Program-made: the position numbers and the translations under genes
The notes under the pieces: generated by a model
Seen by the model: only the letters and a program-made list of their open reading frames with translations
What the model was told of the DNA's origin: nothing
Databases searched by the model: none
DNA from: Calditrichaceae bacterium
GTDB lineage: Bacteria; Calditrichota; Calditrichia; Calditrichales; Calditrichaceae
DNA length: 37,770 bases
Direction of reading: 5' to 3'
NCBI GenBank assembly: GCA_024762535.1
Contig: JANTHG010000009.1
Span: forward strand, 1 to 37,770
Shown here: positions 7,079 through 15,349 of the stretch, in pieces
Layout: the number at the start of each line of letters is the position of its first letter
Position numbering within the stretch: position 1 is the first letter of the stretch

Positions 7079-8284
7079 TTACTGCTTATCTCCAAATCCA
7101 TAATTATCTACTATAAAATCAATATCCTTGTCGCCCCGTCCGCTCAAGTTAACCAGAATGGATTCATATTGAGTCTCGCGGGCTAATTTCATGGCATAGG
7201 CGACCGCATGGGCGCTTTCTAAGGCAGGAATAATTCCTTCTACGCGGCTGAGCGTATAAAAAGCATCAAGGGTTTCTTTATCCGAAGCGGTAACATAATT
7301 TATACGTCCCTTATCTTTCAAAAAGGCATGTTCGGGCCCAACACCAGGATAATCCAGTCCGCTAGCAATGGAATAGACTTCGGCCGGTTCCCCTTTATCG
7401 TTCTGCAGCAAATAAGTATTAAATCCGTGGATTATGCCTTCTTTACCGTAAGTCAGTGTAGCAGCATGTTCACCCGACTTAAAAGATTTACCGGCCGGTT
7501 CTACACCAAAAATCTTGCTGTCATCTTCCAAAAAGGCAGAGAACAAACCCATAGCGTTGCTACCGCCACCCACACAGGCTACCAGATTGTCGGGCAGTTC
7601 ACCGGTCATTTCGAAGAACTGTTCACGCGCTTCTATGCCAACCACCCGCTGGAAGTCTCGCACCAGCATAGGGTAAGGATGAGGGCCAACCACCGAACCA
7701 ATGGCAAACAGCATTTCTTCGGGATTTTTCAGGTAAGCGTCAAATGCCGAATCTACCGCTTCTTTCAGCGTTTTGGCGCCGTGAGTTACAGGAACCACTT
7801 TGGCACCTAGTAATTTCATTCGAATCACATTGGGATATTCTTTTTTAATATCCACTTCACCCATATGGATTTCCGCTTCTAAGCCAAAATGTGCTGCTGC
7901 GGTTGCCACAGCCACACCATGCTGCCCGGCGCCGGTTTCGGCAATTAACTTCTTTTTCCCCAGGTATTTTGCGAGTAATCCTTCCCCCATGGTATGATTG
8001 AGTTTATGAGCACCCATGTGGTTTAAATCTTCCCGTTTTAAATAGATACGACTGCCACCCACCAGCTCCGACAAACGACTGGCAAAATAAACCGGTGTGG
8101 GCCGACCCTGATAATGCTTGCGGATATTGCGTAGTTCCGAAATAAAATGGTGGGATTTACTAATGGTCATATAGGCTTCGGTGATTTTCTGAAATTGTTC
8201 AATGAGTTGTGGAGGCAAATATGCACCCCCATATTTCCCAAAAAATCCATCTGAAGTAGGGTATTTCTTAAAATAATTTTCCAC
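7079..8284 (-). CDS. trpB: Tryptophan synthase beta chain (stand-alone)
   Basis: 401 residues, the normal length for TrpB. PLP-binding and catalytic motifs are intact: [27 protein letters not shown] (PLP Lys94), AETGAGQHG (Glu116), [10 protein letters not shown], the phosphate-binding [23 protein letters not shown] and NLSGRGDKD. TrpB joins indole and serine to give tryptophan, normally with TrpA. No trpA or other trp gene is nearby. The HKLNH sequence around the lysine and the [14 protein letters not shown] stretch differ from the common HKINN/HKTNQ form, so it belongs to a diverged subfamily. It could serve indole salvage or a paralogous role (inference). The start is GTG at 8284, six bases after AGGAG. 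Confidence 0.93.
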   Translation of the reverse strand: MENYFKKYPTSDGFFGKYGGAYLPPQLIEQFQKITEAYMTISKSHHFISELRNIRKHYQGRPTPVYFASRLSELVGGSRIYLKREDLNHMGAHKLNHTMGEGLLAKYLGKKKLIAETGAGQHGVAVATAAAHFGLEAEIHMGEVDIKKEYPNVIRMKLLGAKVVPVTHGAKTLKEAVDSAFDAYLKNPEEMLFAIGSVVGPHPYPMLVRDFQRVVGIEAREQFFEMTGELPDNLVACVGGGSNAMGLFSAFLEDDSKIFGVEPAGKSFKSGEHAATLTYGKEGIIHGFNTYLLQNDKGEPAEVYSIASGLDYPGVGPEHAFLKDKGRINYVTASDKETLDAFYTLSRVEGIIPALESAHAVAYAMKLARETQYESILVNLSGRGDKDIDFIVDNYGFGDKQ

Positions 8285-8674
8285 TGTCGTCTCCTGTATG
8301 TGAATTAAATTCTAGCTCAATGATTCGGGATATCAAATCAGATCTTTAATTAATTTATAGATTCGGTCAACTCTGTTCCAATATAAATCAAACGCAGGAA
8401 AGTTTAAAGGAACAATGACATCCATATTTTCTAGTACAATCCTTAAAAACAATATCTTTTAATATAATATAAATTTTGTTACCAGGCATGGGGACGGTCA
8501 CAAAAATGTATAAAAACACGATAATAACATTTTAATTTAGTTTTTAAAATATACTTCTGGCAGATTATCAGAGCTGTTATTCCGGGAACGATTGGTATAA
8601 TTCTAAATATATTCTTGATAAAAACAGAGAAAAATCATAGTTTGAATACAGTCTTGTATTCATTTTTCAATTAG
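8285..8674. other. AT-rich divergent intergenic region
   Basis: 390 bp between trpB and the metallophosphoesterase gene, markedly richer in A+T than the genes. I find no Trp-rich leader peptide, no T-box-like structure and no strong hairpin. A 15-codon frame with a fair ribosome site (8414-8461, plus strand) is too short to support. Promoters for both flanking genes probably lie here. Confidence 0.6.
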
Positions 8675-9577
8675 TTGGGATATCAATTGCATATATATTG
8701 TATTTCGGATATACACGTTGATTTTACGGAAAATGCGCTCTGGATTGCGAATCTTTCAAATACGGATTTTATGAATGATACACTCATTCTTGCCGGAGAT
8801 GTGGCGCACGATCTGGCTTTGCTTCAGCAAACCCTGCTTGAGTTAAAATCCAAATTTAAGCATCTCTTTTTTGTACCAGGCAATCATGACCTGTGGGTAC
8901 ACAATTCCGAGTGGCGCGACTCCATTGAAAAATTTCACGGTTTACTGAACTGGTGTCGTGATGAAGGAATCGATGTGGAACCTCAGTTATTGGACGCCGA
9001 AGGAAGAGCTACCGTTTGGATTGTTCCGCTATTTTCATGGTACAGCGCCTCCATTGAAGACAGCCACAGTCTGTATTGGCCGAAACCGGGCGAGGATGCT
9101 GAAAATTTTCCCTGGGCCGATAAGTACTACATACGCTGGCCGGATGCACAGCAGCCCTTTGACGCGGCCTCCTTTTTTGCGGATTTCAACAAACTCGGGT
9201 TACTGCAAACACAGGGTTTGCCTGTCATTTCATTTAGCCATTTTTTACCCAGGCAGGAAATGATGTTTGGTGACAGTCTTAAACCGGACCCCGAAAAAAT
9301 CCGTAAATACGACCGTAATCCCAAGTTCAATTTCAGCCGGGTAGCCGGTTCCGGGCTCATTGAAAGGCAAATCAGAGAACTGGGTTCACACACGCATGTG
9401 TATGGACATCAGCATATTAATCGTGATAGGGTTCTGGAAGGTGTGCGTTACGTTTCGCACTGTCTCAGTTATCCGGCGGAACGCAAGCTGGGTATGGCAA
9501 AAGGAATAGAAGCAGGACTAAAAAGAATCTGGAATACAGATGAATCTGCATCCCGGAACATTAACTCACCTACATAA
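8675..9577 (+). CDS. Calcineurin-like metallophosphoesterase
   Basis: About 300 residues with the full metallophosphoesterase signature in order: SDIHVD (DxH, about 11-16), LAGDVAHD (GDxxxD), VPGNHDLW (GNHD), SFSHFLPR, and HVYGHQH (GHxH). These bind the two-metal centre that hydrolyses phosphoesters; the substrate cannot be told. An in-frame stop (8672-8674) directly precedes the TTG at 8675. The first ATG lies after the essential DxH, so the start must be a non-ATG codon: TTG 8675, or TTG 8687 behind GGGA. The last 8 bp overlap the convergent response-regulator gene. Confidence 0.85.
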   Translation: MGYQLHIYCISDIHVDFTENALWIANLSNTDFMNDTLILAGDVAHDLALLQQTLLELKSKFKHLFFVPGNHDLWVHNSEWRDSIEKFHGLLNWCRDEGIDVEPQLLDAEGRATVWIVPLFSWYSASIEDSHSLYWPKPGEDAENFPWADKYYIRWPDAQQPFDAASFFADFNKLGLLQTQGLPVISFSHFLPRQEMMFGDSLKPDPEKIRKYDRNPKFNFSRVAGSGLIERQIRELGSHTHVYGHQHINRDRVLEGVRYVSHCLSYPAERKLGMAKGIEAGLKRIWNTDESASRNINSPT

Positions 9578-9941
9578 TAGAAGCCACCAAATCCTTTAAT
9601 TCCATAATACCAAAGGGCTTCTTTAAAAAATATTGATTAGGAGGCATCTCTCCGGCCAGCGAGGTGTTGCTACGATCAAAGCCCGACATAAAGATAACTG
9701 TTTTATTCGGAATTAATTCATTGAGTTTGGCAAAGGTTTCCTGGCCGGACATATTGGGCATGAATAAATCGATTAGAAACAGATCTACATTTTCTTTATG
9801 CTGCTCAGCAAGTTCAATAGCCTGCTGTCCGTTTTCTGCTACTATGGACTCTATCTCTAACATGCTCAATACTTCGGTAATAATTTCCCTCAATGATTCT
9901 TCATCATCAACTATTAATGCTTTTTTTATAGTATCTGCCAC
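9570..9941 (-). CDS. Single-domain response regulator (CheY-like receiver)
   Basis: 123 residues forming only a receiver domain. It has the acidic pair DDEE (about 12-15), the phospho-acceptor Asp58 in LFLIDLFMPNMSG, the MSG Ser position, and KKP (Lys108). No output domain is attached, so it acts by protein-protein contact or in a phosphorelay. The GTG start at 9941 has AGGAG seven bases upstream. No kinase is adjacent; the nearest candidate is the REC-kinase at 34.8 kb. The 3' end overlaps the metallophosphoesterase gene by 8 bp. Confidence 0.9.
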   Translation of the reverse strand: MADTIKKALIVDDEESLREIITEVLSMLEIESIVAENGQQAIELAEQHKENVDLFLIDLFMPNMSGQETFAKLNELIPNKTVIFMSGFDRSNTSLAGEMPPNQYFLKKPFGIMELKDLVASIM

Positions 9942-10121
9942 AATAGTTCTCCTAAAAAGACATTTTCTTTTTTGTCGTCTTAAAGCTTAAAATCTTTAAG
10001 AACAAAATACTTATTTAATATAAAAAAACCTATTTCCCCAAATTAGCGCCGGCACAACTTGCATTCAAAGATACTTTTGGTAAATTTATCGTCTACATTA
10101 TTAAAGAAAACAGGAGCATAC

Positions 10122-11621
10122 ATGAACGTCACAGGGATTACCGGACTTGATGTGGGAATTATAGTGATTTATTTAATCATTGTTGCCTTAATCGGTTCTT
10201 TTTCCGGTGGTAAACAAAAATCCTTAAACGACTATTTCCTCGGTGGAAGCGGTGTTCCCTGGTGGGCGGTAGCGTTTTCCATTGTAGCTGCCGAAACCAG
10301 CAGCCTCACCTTTATCAGTTTGCCGGGCCTCGCTTATATCGCCAACCTGAATTTTTTACAGCTAACATTAGGATATTTAGCAGCACGTACCATTATTGCC
10401 CTGTTTTTTCTGCCTGCTTACAAAGAAGGTAAAATGGCCACGGCCTACGCATTTTTGGAACAGCGTTTCGGACACCGTCTGCGCCGCTATTCTTCGGTTG
10501 TGTTTTTATTTACCCGTATTGCCGCTGATGGCGTTCGCCTGTTTGCCACAGCTATCCCTTTGGCCTTAATTTTTAAGACTACTGCTTTTTTTCAACCCTG
10601 GAGTAATAGCGAAATCTATATACTTTCCATTATTATTATTGCCGCCGTTTCTCTAATTTATACGTATACCGGTGGAGTCAAAGGCGTTATCTGGGCCGAT
10701 GTGCTTCAAATGACGATTTATATCGGCGGCGCACTGATTGCTTTATTCCTGCTTTGGGGGCAGACACCCGCTCAGGTGGATATGCAATCAAAATTACAAA
10801 TCTTTAATTTTGATTTCGGAACTTCTATGGCAGATTTTTTCCGTAAACCCTATACATTCCTGGGTGCTTTTATAGGCGGCACGTTCCTTTCCATGGCTTC
10901 ACACGGTACGGACCAACTGATTGTACAAAGGCTTCTAAGTACTAAATCTTTGCGCGACAGCCAAAAAGCGATTATTGCCAGCGGCATATTAATTATGTTT
11001 CAGTTTATTTTATTCATGGGTGTAGGATTGTTGCTCTATAAATTTTTCAACGGCATTGCCATTAGCAACCCAGCTGCTCCCTTCCACAAACCAGATGAAA
11101 TTTTCCCTTATTACATCATTCACTACCTTCCGGTAGGTATTAAAGGATTGATTGTGGCGGGGTTGTTTGCTGCGGCCATGTCCACACTGGCCGGTTCCAT
11201 GAGCTCGCTTTCCAGTTCCGCCATGTTCGATTTGTACCGTCCCATATTCGGGAAAAATAAACCAGCTAAAAATGAGCTGTTTGTTTCGCGGGTGTTTACT
11301 ATTGTGGCCGGTATCATTCTGATATTAGTCGCCTTCCTTTTTATTTCCATGAGCCATTCCGTCGTGGAAATCGCTTTGGGAATCGCTTCTATAACCTACG
11401 GCGGTTTACTGGGCGTCTTTTTACTGGGGCTCTTTTTTAAACGCGTTACGGAAACAGGAGCATTAGTGGGTTTTACAGCCGGTATTATTGCCATGCTACT
11501 GGTAAGTCTGCCGCCGATCATTATGGGACAACCTCCCTATGTGCACTGGACCTGGTTTGTACTAATAGGCTCAACAATAACTATCATAGTGGGTAATTTT
11601 TTCCGAAAACCTACTTCTTAA
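10122..11621 (+). CDS. Sodium:solute symporter (SSS family)
   Basis: 499 residues from the ATG at 10122 (AGGAG site); the longer frame upstream lacks a ribosome site. There are about 13 hydrophobic helices. SSS-family landmarks include DYFLGGSGVPWWAVAFS, AAETSSLTFISLPG, IYTYTGGVKGVIWADVLQ (the Na+/substrate region) and GLFAAAMSTLAGSMSSLSS. Members of the family couple Na+ entry to uptake of sugars, amino acids or nucleosides; the substrate cannot be read from the sequence. The peptide transporter gene follows after 42 bp, and the two are likely co-transcribed. Confidence 0.92.
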   Translation: MNVTGITGLDVGIIVIYLIIVALIGSFSGGKQKSLNDYFLGGSGVPWWAVAFSIVAAETSSLTFISLPGLAYIANLNFLQLTLGYLAARTIIALFFLPAYKEGKMATAYAFLEQRFGHRLRRYSSVVFLFTRIAADGVRLFATAIPLALIFKTTAFFQPWSNSEIYILSIIIIAAVSLIYTYTGGVKGVIWADVLQMTIYIGGALIALFLLWGQTPAQVDMQSKLQIFNFDFGTSMADFFRKPYTFLGAFIGGTFLSMASHGTDQLIVQRLLSTKSLRDSQKAIIASGILIMFQFILFMGVGLLLYKFFNGIAISNPAAPFHKPDEIFPYYIIHYLPVGIKGLIVAGLFAAAMSTLAGSMSSLSSSAMFDLYRPIFGKNKPAKNELFVSRVFTIVAGIILILVAFLFISMSHSVVEIALGIASITYGGLLGVFLLGLFFKRVTETGALVGFTAGIIAMLLVSLPPIIMGQPPYVHWTWFVLIGSTITIIVGNFFRKPTS

Positions 11622-11663
11622 ATCATTAAAACGAATAACATGTAACCTTATCAAGGAGGCCGA

Positions 11664-12971
11664 ATGACATCTCGTCATCCTAAGGGATTAGCAATTTTAT
11701 TTTTTACCGAAATGTGGGAGCGCTTTAGTTTTTATGGAATGCGCGCCATTCTGGTACTGTATTTAACCAAAGAGACCATGGGTGCCAATCCCGGTTTGGG
11801 CTGGTCAAATACCGATGCCCTGGCTCTGTACGGCTGGTACACCATGCTGGTGTATGTAATGTCTATTCCCGGCGGATATGTGGCCGACCGTTTGCTGGGT
11901 CAGAAGAAAACCGTTTTTATTGGCGGAATGTTTATTGCGCTTGGCCAGCTTACTTTAGCTATCGACAATATGGTGGCTTTTTATACCGGACTGGCGCTTA
12001 TCATTACAGGCGTGGGTGGACTAAAACCCAATATCTCAACAATGGTCGGCGGCTTGTATAAACAGGGCGACAGCCGGCGGGACAGCGGTTTTACCATTTT
12101 TTATATTGGTATAAATATAGGAGCAGCCAGCGCGCCACTTTTGGTGGGATACGTAGGTGAAGTGTACGGTTGGCACTACGGATTCGGATTGGCCGGCATT
12201 GGTATGCTGCTGGGGCAAATTGTGTATATCTGGGGACAAAAATATCTTAAAGATGTGGGTAACCTACTCCCTGTTAAAAAGACTGAAGGCAAAAAAGAAC
12301 ATACCCCACTCACAAAAATCGAAAAAGACCGCATTATTGTTTTGCTCATTTCATTTCTGATTGTAATTGTATTCTGGGGTGCGTACGAACAGGCCGGGGG
12401 GTTGATGAACCTGTACACTAAGGCCAAAATCAACCGGGTGGTTTTGGGTTGGGAAATTCCCACCAGCCTCTTTCAGTCTGTTCCGGCATTTTTTGTGATT
12501 ATCCTGGGAACCGCTGTGGCCTCTTTTTGGGCTAAACGGCAACTAAAAGGTAAAGAAGCATCTTCTCTGTTTAAAATGGCCATTGGTACGTTTATTATGG
12601 GGTTTGGGTTTTTAATGATGTCCGGCGCAGCCTTAGAAGCGGCCACAGGCGTTAAAGCCATGCTGATCTGGCTCATTGCTTCGTATCTCTTGCAGGTGAT
12701 AGGCGAACTATCCATTTCACCCGTGGCCCTTTCTTTTATCACTAAACTGGCGCCTGCCAAATACGCATCCATCATGATGGGTATCTATTTTGCCGCTACC
12801 GGTTTGGGGAACAAACTAGCCGGTTTGGTGGGAGAGCTGGCCAGTAACGCAGGGGAACTGGAAGTTTTTACGGGCATTGCGGTCTTCTGTTTTGCCTTTG
12901 GCGCACTGCTGCTTGTATTCTTTAAAAAGCTGAAAGTGTTAACGCACAATGCAGAAGCGATTACCAACTAA
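11664..12971 (+). CDS. Proton-dependent oligopeptide transporter (POT/PTR family)
   Basis: 435 residues, with roughly a dozen membrane helices. The family's ExxER proton-coupling motif is present as FTEMWERFSFYGMRA (about 16-30). The PTR2 signature region GVGGLKPNISTMVGG (about 119-133) is followed by FTIFYIGINIGA. POT carriers import di- and tripeptides with protons. A strong AAGGAGG site precedes the ATG. With the two oligoendopeptidases and proline dehydrogenase in this window, it fits peptide-based nutrition (inference). A good terminator follows. Confidence 0.93.
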   Translation: MTSRHPKGLAILFFTEMWERFSFYGMRAILVLYLTKETMGANPGLGWSNTDALALYGWYTMLVYVMSIPGGYVADRLLGQKKTVFIGGMFIALGQLTLAIDNMVAFYTGLALIITGVGGLKPNISTMVGGLYKQGDSRRDSGFTIFYIGINIGAASAPLLVGYVGEVYGWHYGFGLAGIGMLLGQIVYIWGQKYLKDVGNLLPVKKTEGKKEHTPLTKIEKDRIIVLLISFLIVIVFWGAYEQAGGLMNLYTKAKINRVVLGWEIPTSLFQSVPAFFVIILGTAVASFWAKRQLKGKEASSLFKMAIGTFIMGFGFLMMSGAALEAATGVKAMLIWLIASYLLQVIGELSISPVALSFITKLAPAKYASIMMGIYFAATGLGNKLAGLVGELASNAGELEVFTGIAVFCFAFGALLLVFFKKLKVLTHNAEAITN

Positions 12972-12985
12972 TTTTTTTTGATTAC

Positions 12986-13024
12986 AAAAACGGCCGGTGG
13001 AAATTATATTCCGCCGGCCGTTTT
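12986..13024. terminator. Strong rho-independent terminator after the peptide transporter gene
   Basis: A long GC-rich stem pairs AAAACGGCCGG.GGAA with TTCCGCCGGCCGTTTT around an ATTATA loop, with A and T runs on both sides. It can serve the plus-strand transporter gene and the minus-strand lexA operon, which converge here. Confidence 0.9.
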
Positions 13025-13082
13025 GCATTTAGATTATTTAGTAGTATTTGTTTTCGGATAGGAAAAACTCTTTTAAAAAATT

Positions 13083-13523
13083 TTACAATTCCCGGATGAC
13101 CGTGTGCACTTTACCGATGATTTCAAATCCCGGCGTTTTACTGTCCACTATTAAGGGGGCATTAAAGGAATCGGTTGTTTCGAGCCGTATGAAGGGATTG
13201 TTAAAATATATTTTACGAATAATAACTTTTTCGCCCAGCCGAACCGCGGCAATGTTGCCGCTGCGCACTTTTGCGTTTAAGTCAACAGTCAGATAATCGC
13301 CATGGAAGATGCCGTCACCTTCCAAACCGTTATCCAGAGTGCGTACCGTCAGCGAACGCTGATCCAATTTGCGAAAATTACGGATCAATTCACCCAGCGA
13401 ATAATTCCCGCCGGAACCATTTGTATCTTCCAAATGTACTTCGCCGAGTAAGGGAATATTATAGAATTCCTTGTCAGCGGAAATAGAAATCGGTTCTGCA
13501 GAGGTCTTTTTATGGTGCATCAT
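13083..13523 (-). CDS. LexA C-terminal-domain-like protein lacking protease residues
   Basis: 146 residues. Residues about 22-146 align by eye along the whole C-terminal domain of the LexA encoded directly upstream: IPLLGEV with VPLIGRV, GIFHGDYLTVD with GIFEDDLVVVN, EKVIIRKI with DEVTVKRL, and FEIIGKVHTVIREL with WSIQGKVVGLIREI. There is no helix-turn-helix domain. The Ala-Gly cleavage site is replaced by VHLED, the catalytic GDSM by TLDNG, and the catalytic Lys position holds Arg103. It thus looks like a dead S24 fold. Its ATG lies 3 bp after the lexA stop, so it must share the lexA promoter and is probably translationally coupled. LexA dimerises through this domain, so the protein could bind and modulate LexA (inference). 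No known family name is assigned. Confidence 0.85.
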   Translation of the reverse strand: MMHHKKTSAEPISISADKEFYNIPLLGEVHLEDTNGSGGNYSLGELIRNFRKLDQRSLTVRTLDNGLEGDGIFHGDYLTVDLNAKVRSGNIAAVRLGEKVIIRKIYFNNPFIRLETTDSFNAPLIVDSKTPGFEIIGKVHTVIREL

Positions 13524-13526
13524 GGC

Positions 13527-14141
13527 TTAATGAATTTCCCGAATCAGTCCGACTACTTTACCCTGAATGGACCACTCGCCTTGTGGGTAGATGTCATCAT
13601 AGGCAGGATTTTCAGCCTTTAAATAGACCTGTTTTTGATTGGTAATCAATCGCTTTACCGTAACCTCGTCGTTAAGCAACGCCACAATAATTTCTTTGTT
13701 ATGGGCGGAATTGGTAGAATTAACAACCACCAAATCGTCTTCGAAGATACCGGCGTTAATCATGCTGTCGCCACGAACCTTAAGAGCAAAATAGCGGCCT
13801 TCGGATTTGATCATGGCACGGGGAATGGGGATATAGCGTTCCACATTTTCCTGAGCTAATATGGGGAATCCCGCAGCCACCCTTCCGATGAGCGGTACAT
13901 TCACTTCCGTTTTGCTGCCCGGGGCATATTCGGGATCGATGATGCGCAAACCGCGGGCCGATGAATCTTTCTCCAGAAAGCCTTTACTGACCAAAGCATC
14001 GATATGCTTTAGAATGGCAAATTTGGATTTGATATTCATGTGATTTGCTAATTCCTGATAAGAAGGCGGGTAGCCTTTTTCTTCAATATTGCGGGCAATG
14101 AGTTTTAACAATTCTTTTTGACGTTCGGTTAAGGTTTTCAT
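13527..14141 (-). CDS. lexA: LexA repressor (SOS regulator, S24 autoprotease)
   Basis: 204 residues, the normal LexA length. The winged-helix DNA-binding domain covers about 1-68 (LTERQKELLKLIARNIEEKG, YPPSYQELANHMNIKS). The cleavage site is Ala90-Gly91 (RVAAGFP), the nucleophile is Ser126 in RGDSM and the general base is Lys163 in VTVKRL. All functional residues are intact, so RecA-stimulated self-cleavage should work. The promoter carries a perfect palindrome, TGTAC-N4-GTACA, at the expected operator position. The LexA-like gene follows after 3 bp. Confidence 0.96.
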   Translation of the reverse strand: MKTLTERQKELLKLIARNIEEKGYPPSYQELANHMNIKSKFAILKHIDALVSKGFLEKDSSARGLRIIDPEYAPGSKTEVNVPLIGRVAAGFPILAQENVERYIPIPRAMIKSEGRYFALKVRGDSMINAGIFEDDLVVVNSTNSAHNKEIIVALLNDEVTVKRLITNQKQVYLKAENPAYDDIYPQGEWSIQGKVVGLIREIH

Positions 14142-14157
14142 AATCCATCCTTTTAAA

Positions 14158-14171
14158 TGTACCAGAGTACA
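14158..14171. promoter_or_regulatory. Putative SOS box (LexA operator)
   Basis: Perfect 14-bp palindrome TGTAC-CAGA-GTACA, 17 bp upstream of the lexA start codon and just downstream of its -10 box. A further TGTAC half-site lies at 14209-14213, upstream of the -35. The form differs from the Gram-positive CGAAC-N4-GTTCG box but keeps 5-N4-5 spacing. LexA binding is inferred from position and symmetry. Confidence 0.65.
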
Positions 14172-14174
14172 CCA

Positions 14175-14203
14175 AAAGTAGGGAATCCCAAAATAAAAGT
14201 CAA
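14175..14203 (-). promoter_or_regulatory. lexA promoter
   Basis: On the minus strand, TTGACT (14198-14203), a 17-bp spacer and TACTTT (14175-14180) make a good sigma-70 promoter. It would drive lexA and the LexA-like gene and would be blocked by a protein bound at 14158-14171. Confidence 0.65.
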
Positions 14204-14314
14204 TAGGGTGTACAAAAATAAACCTTTTTTTTATTTCCGTGCTATTCTCTAAAGAATAAATACTTTTTCACTTTGATTCCTGGTATAAATTGAATATTTT
14301 GAATTCATTATTGT

Positions 14315-14327
14315 ATGTAAATTACAT
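14315..14327 (+). promoter_or_regulatory. 13-bp palindrome upstream of hflK
   Basis: Perfect palindrome ATGTAA-A-TTACAT, 29 bp upstream of the hflK ATG in an AT-rich promoter region. It could be an operator; a chance palindrome in AT-rich DNA is also possible. Confidence 0.3.
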
Positions 14328-14356
14328 TTGGTCCATATAAACAGGAGGCAAACTTT

Positions 14357-15349
14357 ATGAATCAACAAAATCCTCAGTTTGATCTGAACAATATTAAACC
14401 GCCTGATATTTCGGGTAAAACCTTAAAAATAGTAGTGGGCGGAATCCTGATTCTGGTATTTATTTTTTCAGGATTTTTCACAATCAGTCCGGAAGAAATG
14501 GGGGTTGTACTCCGTTTCGGAAAATATTCACGCTCGGCCTCTCCCGGTTTAAACTTCAAATTACCTTTTGGTATCGAAACGGTTATCAAAGTACCGGTAG
14601 AGCGCCAGCTAAAACAGGAATTTGGCTTTCGCACTCTGCGCGCCGGTGTACGTACCCAGTATTCCAGTTCCAGTTATAAAGACGAATCACTCATGCTTAC
14701 CGGCGATCTGAACGCAGCGCAGGTGGAGTGGATTGTACAATACCGGATCACCGACCCGTATAAATTCCTTTTTAAAGTCCGTAACGCAGAACAGACTTTT
14801 AGGGATATAAATGAAGCGGTTATGCGTGAAGTTGTGGGTGACCGCACGGTAAATGAAGTGATCACTGTTGGCCGGCAGGAACTGGCTGATGCGGTTTCCG
14901 TAAAATTGCAGAAACTTTGCGATCAATATGAAACCGGTATTAAAGTGGAACAAGTTGTCTTACAGGATGTAAATCCGCCGGATGAAGTAAAAGCTTCATT
15001 TAACGAAGTGAACGAAGCGGAACAGGAAAAAGAAAAATTAATTAACCAGGCCTTGTCCGAATACAACAAAGTCATCCCCAAAGCCAAAGGGGAGGCGCAG
15101 CGTAAAATTGAAGAAGCCCACGGGTATGCTCTGGAACGGGTTAACGAAGCCAAAGGTGAAGCGGATCGTTTTAGAGCCCGTTACAATGAATATAAAAAAG
15201 CGCGCGAAGTAACCCGCCAGCGTTTGTATTTAGAAACCATGAGCAAAGTATTAAACAAGATTGGCCGTAAACTTATTACCGATGATAAGGCCTCCGGTAT
15301 TCTACCCTTGTTCAACTATGAAAACGGAGGTATTAACAATGCGAAATAA
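14357..15349 (+). CDS. hflK: HflK, membrane protease modulator
   Basis: 330 residues. A short N-terminal tail and one membrane helix (about 24-43) precede a stomatin/prohibitin (SPFH) domain: FFTISPEEMGVVLRFGKYSR, PGLNFKLPFG, and a long coiled coil near 220-300 rich in Glu, Lys and Ala (EVNEAEQEKEKLINQAL). HflK pairs with HflC in a cage around the FtsH protease and limits degradation of membrane proteins. The start has AGGAGG. The stop overlaps hflC by 11 bp, a coupled pair as usual for this system. FtsH is not in the window. Confidence 0.93.
   Translation: MNQQNPQFDLNNIKPPDISGKTLKIVVGGILILVFIFSGFFTISPEEMGVVLRFGKYSRSASPGLNFKLPFGIETVIKVPVERQLKQEFGFRTLRAGVRTQYSSSSYKDESLMLTGDLNAAQVEWIVQYRITDPYKFLFKVRNAEQTFRDINEAVMREVVGDRTVNEVITVGRQELADAVSVKLQKLCDQYETGIKVEQVVLQDVNPPDEVKASFNEVNEAEQEKEKLINQALSEYNKVIPKAKGEAQRKIEEAHGYALERVNEAKGEADRFRARYNEYKKAREVTRQRLYLETMSKVLNKIGRKLITDDKASGILPLFNYENGGINNAK

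Noticed and set aside
8414-8461. 15-codon frame with an AAAGGA-like site, possibly a leader peptide
   Set aside because: It has no Trp codons, lies on the strand opposite to trpB and is too short to separate from chance.
9979-10000. CTTAAAG / CTTTAAG inverted repeat upstream of the SSS symporter
   Set aside because: A short 7-bp stem in AT-rich DNA, with no T-run and no link to a promoter; chance is likely.
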